From Hygrophila difformis (lineage: Eukaryota; Streptophyta; Magnoliopsida; Lamiales; Acanthaceae): 64,000 nt of DNA. The position numbers and the translations under genes were made by a program. The DNA is taken from assembly GCA_030278955.1 (NCBI GenBank), contig JAOANR010000002.1:25964057-26028056 (forward strand), read 5' to 3'. The notes beneath the pieces were generated by a model. That model did not search any database, was not told where the DNA came from, and saw only the letters and a program-made list of their open reading frames with translations. Below are positions 30,322-41,937 of this stretch, one piece after another. How positions within the stretch are numbered: position 1 is the first letter of the stretch; every line of letters starts with the position of its first letter.

Positions 30322-32907
30322 TTTCCAACATAAAATAAAACAATAATTAAATAAATAAATAATAAATACAATAAATACCTTAAATAAATAAATCCAGCAA
30401 ATAAAGAAATAAATAAAGATAAGGGAATGAGAAATGAGATTTTTACTTAAAAGGAATTAAAGGAATTTAATTAAATAAAAGGAATTATTAAAGGTGAATA
30501 AATTGTACACCAAAACCCGACACCAATGAACTCGAGAATTCGAGTCCAACATCCAATTAGACCCGAGTAAAAATTTAGAGAGAAAGTAGGAACCCGGAGA
30601 TACCCAGGAACTCAGAATTCGGGAGCATAGAGGGATAGAAATCCGAAAGAGAGGAGGAAAAGCACGACGGATCGCACGACCCACCCGGACCGAAGTCCAG
30701 GCGAAGTCGGCGCGGTGGCCGCGCGGTCCATAGGAATTGGGCGCGCCACGGCCGCGCCACCCCACAGAGTTGGTTGTTGCGTGAATTTCTCGCCCGAACG
30801 CTGATTTTTCGACTTTCGGTTGAACGTCTTTCGCCTCAAGACCCTTAGGGTCAGATCTTGGACGCCCTAGGTCTTAGCTATCTATAAATAAGCTCCCTTG
30901 GAAGCCCCGAACACTTTTACAAAACTCTACAACTCTCTACACATTCGAAAACCTAAATCCGGAGTCGTCGGAGGCACGAAACCAAGGCGAATACTGTTGG
31001 ACGAAAATTCTAAGATCTCCAGAGTCGTGGTAAGTCTCGATCCAATCCTTGTTCCATATACGATTCGAAAACGAATCCTAATCTTCTTCTTTTCTCTTCT
31101 ACACCTCGAATTGGATCTAGATCGTAGAACCCGACGAACGGAAAGGAGAAACGGTGGACTGGAAGCCGCGCCTTCGAAATAGACGATCCCGGACGTTCAC
31201 AACTCTGTAAGTTAACTCTTACATGGTTTTGGGAGGAATTAAAACGTTCGAAACTAAAATATTTAACAAGAAATCGTAAATCTGCCAACTTATGTTTTCT
31301 ACCGACGCAACAGTTTTGACTAATTTTTCCGAACCTTAAAACGACTTCAAACGGAAAAACTTAAAACATGAAAAACGTTCTAAGGCTTAGATCTATCTAC
31401 TGTAAAATTTTCAGAATTTTTAGAGACGATTTGGTATATGAAAACCAACCGAAACCGAACTGTTTGAAACTAGATCTTGAAATTCTTGACAGAACTTAGG
31501 TCCGGTCTTGATCACGTTTTTGACATTAGTTCTAGACCGATTTAGATCTTTGGCCGAACATGAAAGTTGTAGTAAAATGTCTTAAGATGGTCTCTGTAAA
31601 ATTTCATCAAATTTGGAGTTGAATTGCTCTGGTAGATTTCATTATCTTTAAACTGTGACATACAAAATTCGGACAGATTTGTGGTTCTGTGAAAATTGGT
31701 GTTTTTGACCTATTTCGGTATCTTGGATTGAAAACGTTAAAACACGAAAGTTGTAGATCTCGACGTTTCAGAGTCAGTAGTGAAATTTCGGAGTTTTTGG
31801 AATTAAATCTGATTTTAGACGAATTTTAGAGTAAACAGTGGTTTACCGGAAGTCAAATCTTGAAATCTTGTTGAAACATGAAATTAACCTTTAGGGTTGG
31901 AATGAGTTGAAATATGATTTTTAAACAAACTAAATTGAAATCAGATTTTTGAAACTAAATCCCCTTACAAACTTGATAAATTAAAATTAGGGGCGAGTGC
32001 TCTGCAGGGTACCCCCTAACTGCTTCACTTCGTGCCTTTATGGACGATGGTGACCCCGCGCGTTAAATTTGAGATATGATATTGCCAAAACGGCATGAGA
32101 TGTAGAGCCTACACTCTCGAGAATATCTACATGGGTTTTCCGAGGCTCCGGAGTGGTACTGGGTATGGCTGATACGGTTGCGGCCGCCGGGCTACCGGCT
32201 AGACTTGTTGAGATTGCGATGCAATCGTGAAATACTTGAAATACTAAATCTGGGGTTTAAGGGGGAAAATTTAAATTAAATTAAATTATATTTGTTGTTC
32301 CATTAAATTATTTAAATGCTTATTTAAATTATGGCTATTATTTTAGATTATGTAAAATGTGTTGTTAAAGGAAGCCCTGAATTGAATTATGCAAATTGTA
32401 TAGTCGATTAGATTAAACTGAATTATTTATGTTATTACCATGTTTTATTTAAATATTAAATTAATGGCTTTTAAACCCTACGATCATGCATGTGTTAACT
32501 TACTCAGCAAGTTGTGCTGACCAAACCATTTTTATTCCTTTTTCTTACAGAGTATGTGGAATGAGCATGTATGAGCACGATTCATGCATGGGATTTTGGG
32601 GACATTATTTTGTTTTAATTTCGTACATTAGACTATATTATGAACGGGCCTGTTTAACCCGTGTTTTGGCCAAGTCGACCCTATTTACATTTTCCGCTGC
32701 GATACTATACTAAAACAATTATTTCCGCTGCGCTATGATATTATTATTTTCGAGCTATATTGTATGGGCTGTTTTGAATGCTTTAAATGTTTTAAATACT
32801 GCAATATCTAGCCTTGCATCTCTTTAGTAAGCCGGAGAAACCGTGTCTTACTAGGGAGGTGTGGCGGTGACACCCCGACCTGGATTATCAAAAACCGGGG
32901 TGTTACA
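30322..32907 (+). repeat. Element G: 5' LTR, first ~20 bp missing
   Basis: Starts within TTTCCAACATAAAATAAAAC, which lies about 20 bases inside the 3' LTR. Ends CCGGGGTGTTACA. TATA at 30882-30890, CpG-rich block at about 30660-30770, splice-like donor GTAAGTTAA at 31207 and acceptor ending at 32550, hairpin block ending near 32226. It carries about 38 bp near 31905-31945 that the 3' LTR has lost. Confidence 0.92.
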
Positions 32908-32910
32908 AGT

Positions 32911-32922
32911 TGGTATCAGAGC
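32911..32922 (+). promoter_or_regulatory. Element G: tRNA-iMet primer binding site
   Basis: TGGTATCAGAGC, three bases after the LTR end, the same spacing as in C and H. Confidence 0.93.
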
Positions 32923-33142
32923 CCGGCTATTTTTAAAGTATTATTTTTAAACCGTTATTATTTTTAAACCATTATTATTTTTAAAGTACTATTAGTATTT
33001 TGACTATTATTTAAATTTTAAAGTATTATTTCCATGGAGAAATTTTTATTTTAAAACCATGGGAAATATATATATATATATGGTGCATTAAATTATTTTT
33101 GGGGGGATCATCATTTGCATTTGCATATTGCATCTCTTCTAT

Positions 33143-33303
33143 GAACTTAGAATCTTGGCGAATTTGAACCTAGAATCTTGGCGAATTTGACCTAGAATCT
33201 TGGCGAATTTGAACTTAGAATCTTGGCGAATTTGAACCTAGAATCTTGGTGAATTTGAACTTAGAATCTTGGCGAAATTGAACTTAGAATCTTGGCGAAT
33301 ATT
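33143..33303 (+). repeat. Leader tandem repeat, ~23 bp x 7
   Basis: Seven units of GAACTTAGAATCTTGGCGAA plus TTT, varying C/T at position 5 and C/T in GGCGAA. It lies between primer site and the upstream frame; H has no such array. Confidence 0.88.
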
Positions 33304-33328
33304 AACTTAGATCTCTTGCTTGCGCTAG

Positions 33329-33664
33329 ATGGCTAGTCAAGATATGATGCAGTTGATGATCAAGATGATGAACGTTCATCTTGATTCGCACCAAACCCTA
33401 GAGCAAATGAAGTACCGTATGGCTTAATTGGAGGCCAATTTGCACCACATGGGCAACTTGAGAGAGGCGGATCACCACCGCATAAACCAACTCGAACGCC
33501 AAGTCCAAACCCTCACTACACAAAACCTAATACTAAAGGAGCACATCGATGCCCATGGGCATGACTTGAACACTATCTTTGACGATCTACTGCCGCCAAG
33601 TTCGGAGGAGGAAGACCCGGAGGAGGATCCCGCTACCCCACCGGAGGACGTCTTGAGACGCTAG
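33329..33664 (+). pseudogene. Element G: upstream coiled-coil/acidic frame (ORF0)
   Basis: A small frame in the leader, before gag. From ATG at 33329 it runs 111 codons with one in-frame stop (TAA at 33425-33427, where H has a Gln codon). The middle is helix-prone with heptad-like Leu/Ile spacing (HHRINQLERQVQTLTTQN), and the end is acidic (SSEEEDPEEDPATPPED). Element H has a clear relative at 53283-53809: both begin MA, share the LEANLxHxxNL/MEANLxHxxNL block, a coiled-coil-like middle and an acidic DPxEDPxTxP end. Conservation between diverged elements suggests a real protein. I do not recognise its family and assign no function; RNA or particle assembly would be guesses. Confidence 0.65.
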
Positions 33665-33766
33665 AGATTCTATTTTTAGTAGATACTGTTTTGCTAAGAA
33701 AATATTTCTACCTTTGTACTAAAATTTCTTTAGAAGAAATAAAATGCCCGATTTATTTATAATAAA

Positions 33767-33860
33767 TTGAAAAAAAAAACCCGGACAGACATGTCCGCCA
33801 AAAAAAAAAATTCGAAATAAAACAAATTAAAATAAAACCCGGAAGCGTACGGCGCTTCTT
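33767..33860 (+). other. A-runs and two hairpins just before gag
   Basis: Two A-runs flank CGGACA-GACA-TGTCCG (about 33783-33798), and GAAGCG-TACGG-CGCTTC lies at about 33842-33858. They sit between the end of the upstream frame and the gag start at 33914. Any role in translation is speculation. Confidence 0.5.
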
Positions 33861-33913
33861 AGTTCGATCGAGCATCAGAATGGCAAGTCCTAATCCACCC
33901 TATTTGTACCAGA

Positions 33914-36334
33914 ATGGCACCCAGAGGAAGAGGAAGAGGAAGAACTCAAACCGCTCCCCAAACCATTACTGAAACACCTACTGAAACACCTCCTAATGTC
34001 ACGGAACCGGCCCCACCTGTAGAGGAACAACCCCAAGGTGCGCAGGACGCCCCCGCACCGAACAATGTGGGCGATCGTCTTCGGACGATAGAGGAGGTTT
34101 TGATTGCGCTAGGAAACGCGCAAGTCAACCAGGGCCAAGCTGCGGCAGTACCTCCGCCCCAAGCTCGCCCCAACTACTTGGCGATGGTGAATCCTTACCA
34201 GCCGCCCCACTATGCTGGTGAGGAGGATCCAACTAAATTGGAGGAGTGGATCCGGACCTTCGACAAACTGCTGGGAGCAGTCAAATGTCCGGAAGGAGAA
34301 AGGGTGCATGTCGCTTCGTACTACTTGGGAGGCGAAGCGGACGACTGGTGGCAGGCGACTCAAGCCAAGCTGACTGAAGATGACGAGCCCTACTCGTGGA
34401 TGGAGATGATGGAACTACTCAGGGATCGATTCTATCCCTTGAGTACTAAAGCTACCATGTACGAAGAGTTCCTGTCGCTGAAGCAAGGAGGCCAAACGGT
34501 GCAAGAATACTACACACGTTTCAAGGAGATGGTGAGATTCGCACCAAGGCTAGTGCCCACTGATGCAGAAAAGGCACAAAAGTTCGAGATGGGACTGAAC
34601 CTGTCTGTTCGCGAGGTGATCGCGGGGGTACACTACCCTGATTTGCAAGCTGTGTATGACCGCGCTGTGGGGGTAGCGCGTGTGCAACAACTGAAGAGAA
34701 GAGTGAGTGGGGAGTCCAGCAGGGGTCCCCAAGATAAGAGGAACCGGGACTCGAGAAGCGAGAACAACACTGGAAGGAACGAACAGCGGAGAGGGCCGAA
34801 TAGGCCCCAACAAAACAACAATGGGAGGAGGTTCAACCAGGAAGATCCGGTACCACCCTGCCCAAGATGTGGACGACCCCATCTGGCGAGGGGATGCCCG
34901 CAACAGGGTGCCTGCTACCGATGTGGTCGAATGGGTCACGTTCGACGGGATTGCCGAACCAGGCTCGAGAACATAACGAGAAGGGACGATTTGGTCACGG
35001 GGCAAGAACAGCCTCAAAATCAAAACGGGCGGAACGGAAATAACCAGGGATACAGACCCCCTCAAAATAGGCCGCAGAACCAGAACCAGAACCAACGACC
35101 TCCGCCCCCGCAGAATCAAAACCAACAGCAAAACCAGCAGCAGAATGCGAATCAGCAGGGCAACCAAGGACGCCCTGTAGGGAGGCTCAATGTGGTTAAC
35201 CAAGCGGACGTGCCTGCGCAAGGAGAAGTGATGGCAGGTACATTTCACGTTTTGAATACACCCCTTAGAGTTCTATTTGATTCTGGAGCTAGTTGCTCGA
35301 TTATAGCATCAAGGATAGTGTCTGAGTTAGATCTACCTAAGTGCGAGAGAATTAGCTTAGGAATTCAATTGCCTTCTGGAGAAGTAGTATCTTGCTCTAA
35401 ACGATATAACGGAATTCCTATAGTGATAAAGAACGTAGAATTCTTCGCGAACTTAGTAGAATTTAACTTAAGAGACTTTGACATCATACTGGGGATGGAT
35501 TGGTTATCCCAGCATAAGGCGGTGATCGAATGCCAAAAGCAAAAGATCACCTTGTCAAAAAGTAGGGGAAAGAGAGTTATCTTTTACTCTCAGCCCCCTA
35601 AGAAGAGTAACAAAATCGTTAGTGCACTTAAACTAAGTAACTTGATGCGTAAGGGGTATGAACTATATGCGTGCTACGTGCACAACCTTGAGGCGGAAGA
35701 GAACAAGGTTGATAGGATACCAGTGGTAAGAGAATACCCGGATGTGTTTCCTGAAGACATCCCGGGAATGCCACCTGAGAGAGATCTTGAGTTCACTATA
35801 GATCTCATTCCGGGCACAGAGCCTGTCTCAAAAGCTCCATACCGGATGGCACCACTGGAAATGAAGGAGTTAAAAGACCAACTCGAGGAGCTGTTAGGAA
35901 AAGGATACATAAGGCCGAGTACTTCCCCCTGGGGAGCACCGGTTTTATTCGTTAAGAAGAAAGACGGAGGACTACGTCTTTGCATAGATTACCGAGGACT
36001 AAACCAAGTGACCATTAAGAATAAATACCCTCTGTCGAGAATAGCGGATCTATTTGATCAACTGAAGGGAGCTTCAGTATTCTCGAAGATCGACTTACGA
36101 TCTGGGTATCACCAGCTGAGAATTGCCAAGAAAGACATTCCGAAGACGGCGTTTCGAACTCGATATGGTCACTACGAGTTCACAGTGTTATCCTTTGGGT
36201 TAACAAATGCTCCGGCAATGTTCATGAACCTCATGAACAATGTATTTCGAGAGCTGTTAGATCAGTGCGTAGTGGTGTTCATTGATGACATCTTGATCTA
36301 CTCGAAAAACGAGGAGGAGCATGCCCAGCACTAG
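33914..36334 (+). CDS. Element G: gag-protease-reverse transcriptase (ends at in-frame stop)
   Basis: An 806-codon frame starting [10 protein letters not shown]. Gag capsid-like region at about residues 100-215 ([22 protein letters not shown]). Two zinc knuckles follow at roughly 315-350: [13 protein letters not shown] (C-x2-C-x3-H-x4-C) and [14 protein letters not shown] (C-x2-C-x4-H-x4-C). An Asn/Gln-rich linker leads to a protease with LFDSGASCS, catalytic Asp at 456. Reverse transcriptase runs from about 655, with FIDDILIYS at 789-797. The frame closes at a TAG (36332-36334) where A and H have a Leu codon, so translation would stop after the catalytic motif. Gag and pol share one frame, as usual in this lineage. 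Confidence 0.9.
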   Translation: MAPRGRGRGRTQTAPQTITETPTETPPNVTEPAPPVEEQPQGAQDAPAPNNVGDRLRTIEEVLIALGNAQVNQGQAAAVPPPQARPNYLAMVNPYQPPHYAGEEDPTKLEEWIRTFDKLLGAVKCPEGERVHVASYYLGGEADDWWQATQAKLTEDDEPYSWMEMMELLRDRFYPLSTKATMYEEFLSLKQGGQTVQEYYTRFKEMVRFAPRLVPTDAEKAQKFEMGLNLSVREVIAGVHYPDLQAVYDRAVGVARVQQLKRRVSGESSRGPQDKRNRDSRSENNTGRNEQRRGPNRPQQNNNGRRFNQEDPVPPCPRCGRPHLARGCPQQGACYRCGRMGHVRRDCRTRLENITRRDDLVTGQEQPQNQNGRNGNNQGYRPPQNRPQNQNQNQRPPPPQNQNQQQNQQQNANQQGNQGRPVGRLNVVNQADVPAQGEVMAGTFHVLNTPLRVLFDSGASCSIIASRIVSELDLPKCERISLGIQLPSGEVVSCSKRYNGIPIVIKNVEFFANLVEFNLRDFDIILGMDWLSQHKAVIECQKQKITLSKSRGKRVIFYSQPPKKSNKIVSALKLSNLMRKGYELYACYVHNLEAEENKVDRIPVVREYPDVFPEDIPGMPPERDLEFTIDLIPGTEPVSKAPYRMAPLEMKELKDQLEELLGKGYIRPSTSPWGAPVLFVKKKDGGLRLCIDYRGLNQVTIKNKYPLSRIADLFDQLKGASVFSKIDLRSGYHQLRIAKKDIPKTAFRTRYGHYEFTVLSFGLTNAPAMFMNLMNNVFRELLDQCVVVFIDDILIYSKNEEEHAQH

Positions 36335-37280
36335 CACCAAGTGTTAGGGACCTTGCGAAAGAACCAGCTATACGGCAAACTGTCCAAATGCGATTTCTGG
36401 TTGAAGGAGGTAGCATTTCTTGGACATATAGTATCCGCTGATGGAGTTTCAGTGGATCCGGCAAAAGTCTCTGCCGTAACTGAATGGGCAACTCCCAAGA
36501 GCCAAACCGAGATAAGGAGTTTCCTTGGCTTAGCCGGGTACTATAGACGGTTCGTGAAGGATTTTTCTAAAATCGCACGACCTTTGACCCAGCTACTTAA
36601 GAAGGGAGTAAAATACGTGTGGACAGGGGCTTGTGAGACAGCGTTTCAAGAGCTGAAGAAACGACTCACAACCACACCCGTATTAACGCTACCATCAGAG
36701 AATGGTGACTTCGAAGTTTACAGCGATGCTTCGAAGGAAGGTTTAGGCTGTGTTTTGATGCAAGATTCGAGAGTCGTAGCGTATGCATCACGCCAACTGA
36801 AACCTCACGAGGAGAATTATCCGACACATGACCTGGAGTTGGCAGTGGTCGTTTTCGCTCTAAAGATATGGAGACATTATCTTTATGGGCTTGAAATATA
36901 TATTCACTCAGAAGGAGTTGAATTTGAGACAGCGAAGGTGGTTAGAACTTATTAAAGACTACGATTTAGAGATAGCATACCACGAGGGGAAGGCGAATGT
37001 GGTAGCCGATGCCCTAAGTCGGAAAACCCAACACGTGACAAACTCGTTGGTAATTCCGCCGGCATTGTACATGGAGTTAGCAAGATTGGAGTTAGAACTC
37101 GTGCATCCTGGCACAGTGAGTGGAACGATCAACGCCATGGTCGTAGAAACTCCAATATTGGATGAGATTAAGCTCGCCCAACCGGGCGACGCGAAACTCG
37201 AGAAGATAAAGGGGGTATATTGCCGAAGGAAAGGCAATAGGATTTGCTGTCCACGAGGATGGAAGCATCCGTTTTAAAGG
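36335..37280 (+). pseudogene. Element G: RT thumb, RNase H (deleted in part), tether
   Basis: Continues the same frame after the stop: [21 protein letters not shown] and [17 protein letters not shown], then RNase H with [10 protein letters not shown] and THDLELAVV. At about 36892 a 32-bp deletion bounded by GC dinucleotides removes the segment that in A encodes CRMFTDHKS, including the third catalytic Asp, and shifts the frame. Sequence continues in a new frame at 36885-37277 with [16 protein letters not shown]. One or more extra G residues near 37210 shift it again. RNase H activity would be lost. Confidence 0.88.
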
Positions 37281-38613
37281 GAGATGGTGTGTGCCTCAGA
37301 AGTGTGCTGAGTTGAAGCAAAGGTTGATGGAGGAAGGGCACAACACGCCATATTCCGTACATCCCGGAGGCGACAAACTTTACTAGGATCTGAAGAAGAT
37401 CTATTGGTGGCCGAGAATGAAGAAGGAAGTGGCAAATTTCGTGGCGAAATGTCTCACCTGCCAAAACGTTAAGGCAGTGCGACATAAACCCCTAGGACTG
37501 ATGCAACCACTAGAGATTCCAAGTTGGAAGTGGGATAGCATCTCAATGGATTTTGTCTCGGGATTACCCCAATCACCTAAAGGCATGAACAAGATTTGGG
37601 TGATTGTGGATAGGCTAACGAAGACAGCCATATTTATCCCGATGAAGGACACGTGGACTATGGACCAATTGGCCCGAGCCTACATTGATAATGTGGTACG
37701 ACGACATGGCGTACCACATGATATCATTTCCGATAGAGACAATAGATTTGTCTCTCACTTTTGGACGGAGTTACAAAAGGCTCTCGGTACTCAAATCAAA
37801 ATGAGCACCGCATTCCACCCAATGACAGATGGTCAAACCGAGAGAACAATCCAAACACTAGAAGACATGCTGAGAGCATGCGTGTTGGAATTTAAGGGAA
37901 ATTGGGAATCCCATTTACCCTTAATCGAATTCTCTTATAATAATAGCTACCATGCTAGCATTGGCATGGCACCTTTCGAGGCGTTGTATGGACGAAAGTG
38001 CCGAAGCCCGTTGAGCTGGGAAGAAAACGATAAGTCAGTGGTAGTGGGACCACAACTTATCGAGGACATGGCTCAACAAATAAAAGTGATTCAAGGAAAA
38101 ATGAAAGCCGCACAAGACCGCCAAAAGAGTTATGCCGACGTGAGACGACGAGACCTAGAATTTCAAATGGGAGATAGGGTCATGCTAAAGATATCACCCA
38201 TGAAGGGGGTGATGCGCTTTGGCAAGCGAGGAAAGTTGAGTCCTCGATACATAGGACCTTACGAGATTCTAGAACGAGTCGGAAACTTAGCCTACCCACT
38301 GGCTTTACCGCCACAATTAGATCGAGTTCATAATGTCTTCCATGTCTCACAACTAAAGAAGTATGTGCCGGACCCGACACATGTACTTTAACCGGAGATA
38401 ATTGAGGTCGATGAGGATTTGACTTATGAAGAAGTCCCAGTGCGTATTCTCGACACCAAGGAACGAGTAACGAGGAATAAAACCGTCAAAATGATCAAGG
38501 TTCTTTGGTCAAACCACGAAAGTGAGACAGCAACTTGGGAAGTAGAATCCGACATGAGAGAACGCTACCCGACATTGTTCCAAACCGATACCGACACAGT
38601 TATTGGGACATAA
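37281..38613 (+). pseudogene. Element G: integrase and chromodomain
   Basis: The zinc region begins before 37400 (VHPGGDKLY, then a TAG where A has AAG). From 37417 to 38391 it is open: [12 protein letters not shown] (Asp), ISDRDNRF (Asp), TDGQTERT (Glu), PRYIGPYEIL. A stop (TAA for CAA) at 38389-38391 is followed in the same frame by a chromodomain: VRILDTKERVTRN, VKMIKVLWSNHESETATWE and DMRERYPTLF, ending VIGT and a stop at 38611-38613. Chromodomains of these elements bind marked histone tails and direct insertion into heterochromatin. This is the segment missing from A. Confidence 0.9.
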
Positions 38614-38620
38614 CTGCAAT

Positions 38621-38835
38621 CTTAAGGGGGAGAGCATGTCATACCACCTATTTTTCGTGCATCTTTGTAAACTTTTGAACTACGTTATGGCTTGATCCCT
38701 TCACAGGGTACGTAGGCAGCTTAGAAGTTTTAATTCTAAGTTCAGTTACAAAATAACAAAACAAACAAAAGACCTTAGCACGAGAAAGGCCGTAAACAAC
38801 TTCGAGGACAAAGTTGATTCTTAAGGAGGGTAGAC
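38621..38835 (+). other. Element G: relic polypurine tract, relic U3 block and working polypurine tract
   Basis: CTTAAGGGGGAGAGCA at 38621-38636 precedes TGTCATACC (relic LTR-like start), then the conserved GATCCCTTCACAGGG block, and finally CTTAAGGAGGGTAGAC directly before the LTR at 38836. Same layout as in A. Confidence 0.78.
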
Positions 38836-41400
38836 TGTAATACCCAAGAATTTTCCAACATAAAATAAAACAATAATTAAATAAATAAACAATAAATACA
38901 ATAAATACCATAAATAAATAAATCCAGCAAATAAAGAAATAAATAAAGATAAGGGAATGAGAAATGAGATTTTTACTTAAAAAGGAATTAACGGAATTTA
39001 ATTAAATAAAAGGAATTATTAAAGGTGAATAAATTGTACACCAAAACTCGACAACAATGAACTCGAGAATTTGAGTCCAACATCCAATTAGACCCGAGTA
39101 AAAATTTAGAGAGAAAGTAGGAACACGGAGATACCCCGGAACTCAGAATTCGGGAGCATAGAGGGATAGAAATCCGAAAGAGAGGAGGAAAAGCACGACG
39201 GATCGCACGACCCGCCTGGACTGAAGTCCAGGCGAAGTCGGCGCAGTGGCCACGCGGTCCATAGGCATTGGGCGTGCCACGGCCGCGCCACCCCACAGAT
39301 TTGGTTGTTGCGTGAATCTCTCGCCCGAACGCGGATTTTTCGACTTTCGGTTGAACGTCTTTCGACTCAAGACCCTTAGGGTCAGATCTTGGACGCCCTA
39401 GGTCTTAGCTATCTATAAATAAGCTCCCTTGGAAGCCCCGAACACTTTTACAAAACCCTACAACTCTCTACACATTCGAAACCATAAATTCGGAGTCGTC
39501 GGAGGCACGAAACCAAGGCGAATACTGTTGGACGAAAATTCTAAGATCTCCAGAGTTGTGTTAAGTCTCGATCCAATCCTTGTTCCATATACGATTCGAA
39601 AACGAATCCTAACCTTCTTCTTTTCTCTTCTACACCTCTAATTGGATCTAGATCGTAGAACCCGACGAACGGAAAGGAGAAACGGTGGACTGGAAGCCAC
39701 GCCTTCGAAATAGACGATCCCGGACGTTCACAACTCTGTAAGTTAACTCTTACATGGTTTTGGGAGGAATTAAAATGTTCGAAACTAAAAGATTTAACAA
39801 GAAATCGTAAATCTGCCAACTTATGTTTTCTACCGACGCAATAGTTTTGACTAATTTTTCCGAACCTTAAACGACTTCAAATGGAAAAATTTAAAACATG
39901 AAAAACGTTCCTAAGGCTTAGATCTATCTACTGTAAAATTTTCAGAATTTCTAGAGACGATTTGGTATGTGAAAACCAACCAAAACCGAACTGCTTGAAA
40001 CTAGATCTTGAAATTCTTGACAGAACTTTGGTCCGGTCTTGATCACGTTTTTGACATTAGTTCTAGACCGATTTAGATCTTTGGCCGAACATAAAAGTTG
40101 TAGATAAATGTCTTACGATGGTCTCTGTAAAATTTCATCAAATTTGGAGTTGATTCGCTATGGTAGATTTCATTATCCTTAAACTGTGACATACGAAATT
40201 CGGACAGATTTGTGGTTCTGTGAAAATTGGTGTTTTTGACCTATTTTGGTATCTCGGATTGAAAAAATTAAAACACGAAAGTTGTAGATCTCGACGTTTC
40301 AGAGTCAGTAGTGAAATTTCGGAGTTTTTGGAATTATATCTGATTTTAGACGAATTTTAGAGTAAACAGTGGTTTACTGGAAGTCAAATCTTGAAATCTT
40401 GTTGAAACATGAAATTAACCTTTAGGGTTGAAATCAGATTTTTGAAACTAAATCCCCTTACAAACTTGATAAATTAAAATTAGGGGCGAGTGCTCTGCAG
40501 GGTGCCCCCTAACTGCTTCACCTCGTCCCTTTATGGACGATGGTGACCCCGCACGCTAAATTTGAGATATGATATTGCCAAAACGGCATGAGATATAGAG
40601 CCTACACTCTCGAGAATATCCACATGGGTTTCCCGAGGCTCCGGAGTGGTACTGGGTATGGCTGATACGGTTGCGGCCGCCGGGCTACCGGCTAGACTTG
40701 TTGAGATTGCGATGCAATCGTGAAATACTTGAAATACTAAATCTGGGATGTAAGGGGGAAAATTTAAATTAAATTAAATTATATTTTTTGTTCCATTAAA
40801 TTATTTAAATGCTTATTTAAATTATGGCTATTATTTTAGATTATGTAAAATGTGTTGTTAAAGGAAGCCCTGAATTGAATTATGCAAATTGGATAGTCGA
40901 TTAGATTAAACTGAATTATTTATGTTATTACCATGTTTTATTTAAATATTAAATGAATGGCTTTTAAACCCTACGATCATGCATGTGTTAACTTACTCAG
41001 CAAGTTGAGCTGACCAAACCATTTTTATTCATTTTTCTTACAGAGTATGTGGAATGAGCATGTATGAGCACGATTCATGCATGGGATTTTGGGGACATTA
41101 TTTTGTTTTAATTTCGTACATTAGACTATATTATGAACGGGCCTGTTTAACCCGTGTTTTGGCCATGTCGGCCCTATTTACATTTTCCGCTGCGATACTG
41201 TACTAAAACAATTATTTCCGCTGCGCTATGATATTATTATTTTCGAGCTATATTGTATGGGCTGTTTTGAATGCTTTAAATGTTTTAAATACTGCAATAC
41301 CTAGCCTTGCATCTCTTTAGTAAGCCGGAGAAACCGTGTCTTAATAGGGAGGTGTGGCGGTGACACCCCGACCTGGGTTATAAAAAACCGGGGTGTTACA
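38836..41400 (+). repeat. Element G: 3' LTR (2565 bp)
   Basis: TGTAATACCC to GGGTGTTACA. TATA at 39413-39421; donor-like GTAAGTTAA at 39738; acceptor-like CAG ending at 41043. Nearly identical to the 5' LTR by eye apart from about 38 bp lost near 40427. Its last base abuts C gag sequence; the matching empty site in the first copy is GTTCG at 17544-17548. Confidence 0.93.
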
Positions 41401-41826
41401 GTTCGTTTGAAGGTTTTGCCACCACTCATCGGCTTCGCCTCCTAAATAGTAGGTCGCTACACGTATCTTCTCCTCCTCAGGGCATTTGATAGCATCCAAG
41501 AGCTTATCAAGTGTACGGATCCACCCTTCCAACTTAGCCGGATCCTCTTGGCCGTCATAATGGGGTGGGTTGTAGGGGTTTACTAACGCCAAGTAGTTGA
41601 CTCGGGCTACTGGCGGAGGTACTGTTGGTTGTGCCCTATGCACCTCAGCATTTCCTAATACTACAAGGACTTCCTCCACAGTCCTTAGACGTTCTTCCAT
41701 GTTGTTAGGTGCAGGAGGTACTTGTTCTCCTAGGTTTTGAGGGGTCTCATTGTTATTGGCCACGTTGGGGAGGTTAGCGTCAGTGCCGTTTGGACTTACC
41801 TTCCTCGGTTTACTCCTAGGTGCCAT
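41401..41826 (-). pseudogene. C' gag, N-terminal stub cut by element G
   Basis: Read leftward from 41826: MAPRSKPRK start, NPYNPPHYDGQEDPAKLEGW and [17 protein letters not shown], then the frame runs into G's LTR end. This is the second copy of the C unit 2 gag, broken at the place where G inserted. About 142 gag codons remain; the open frame extends some way into LTR sequence, which is accidental. Confidence 0.88.
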
Positions 41827-41937
41827 TTTATGTTATGAACGTGTATAGATTAGACTCTGGGGATTTGAATGATCGTTTAGGAATGAAATTATCAAGTCTC
41901 GAATTTTGGAATTTTGGATTTGTTGTTAGCAATGTTT

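Larger units (their letters stand above)
30322..41400 (+). mobile_element. Tekay/Del-type element G, both LTRs present
   Basis: Order: 5' LTR (first ~20 bases missing), primer site, tandem repeat, upstream coiled-coil frame, gag-pol, relic U3 block, polypurine tract, 3' LTR. Pol retains a chromodomain. Inactivating lesions include in-frame stops in reverse transcriptase, integrase and just before the chromodomain, a 32-bp deletion in RNase H and a frameshift before integrase. The left flank is Athila E integrase, the right flank C gag; they are unrelated, so no target duplication exists and the left junction is a rearrangement. Confidence 0.92.

Noticed and set aside
34550..35248. Minus-strand 232-codon frame inside G gag-pol
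   Set aside because: Shadow of the gag/protease coding strand with Val/Leu/Ile bias; no start context or family match.
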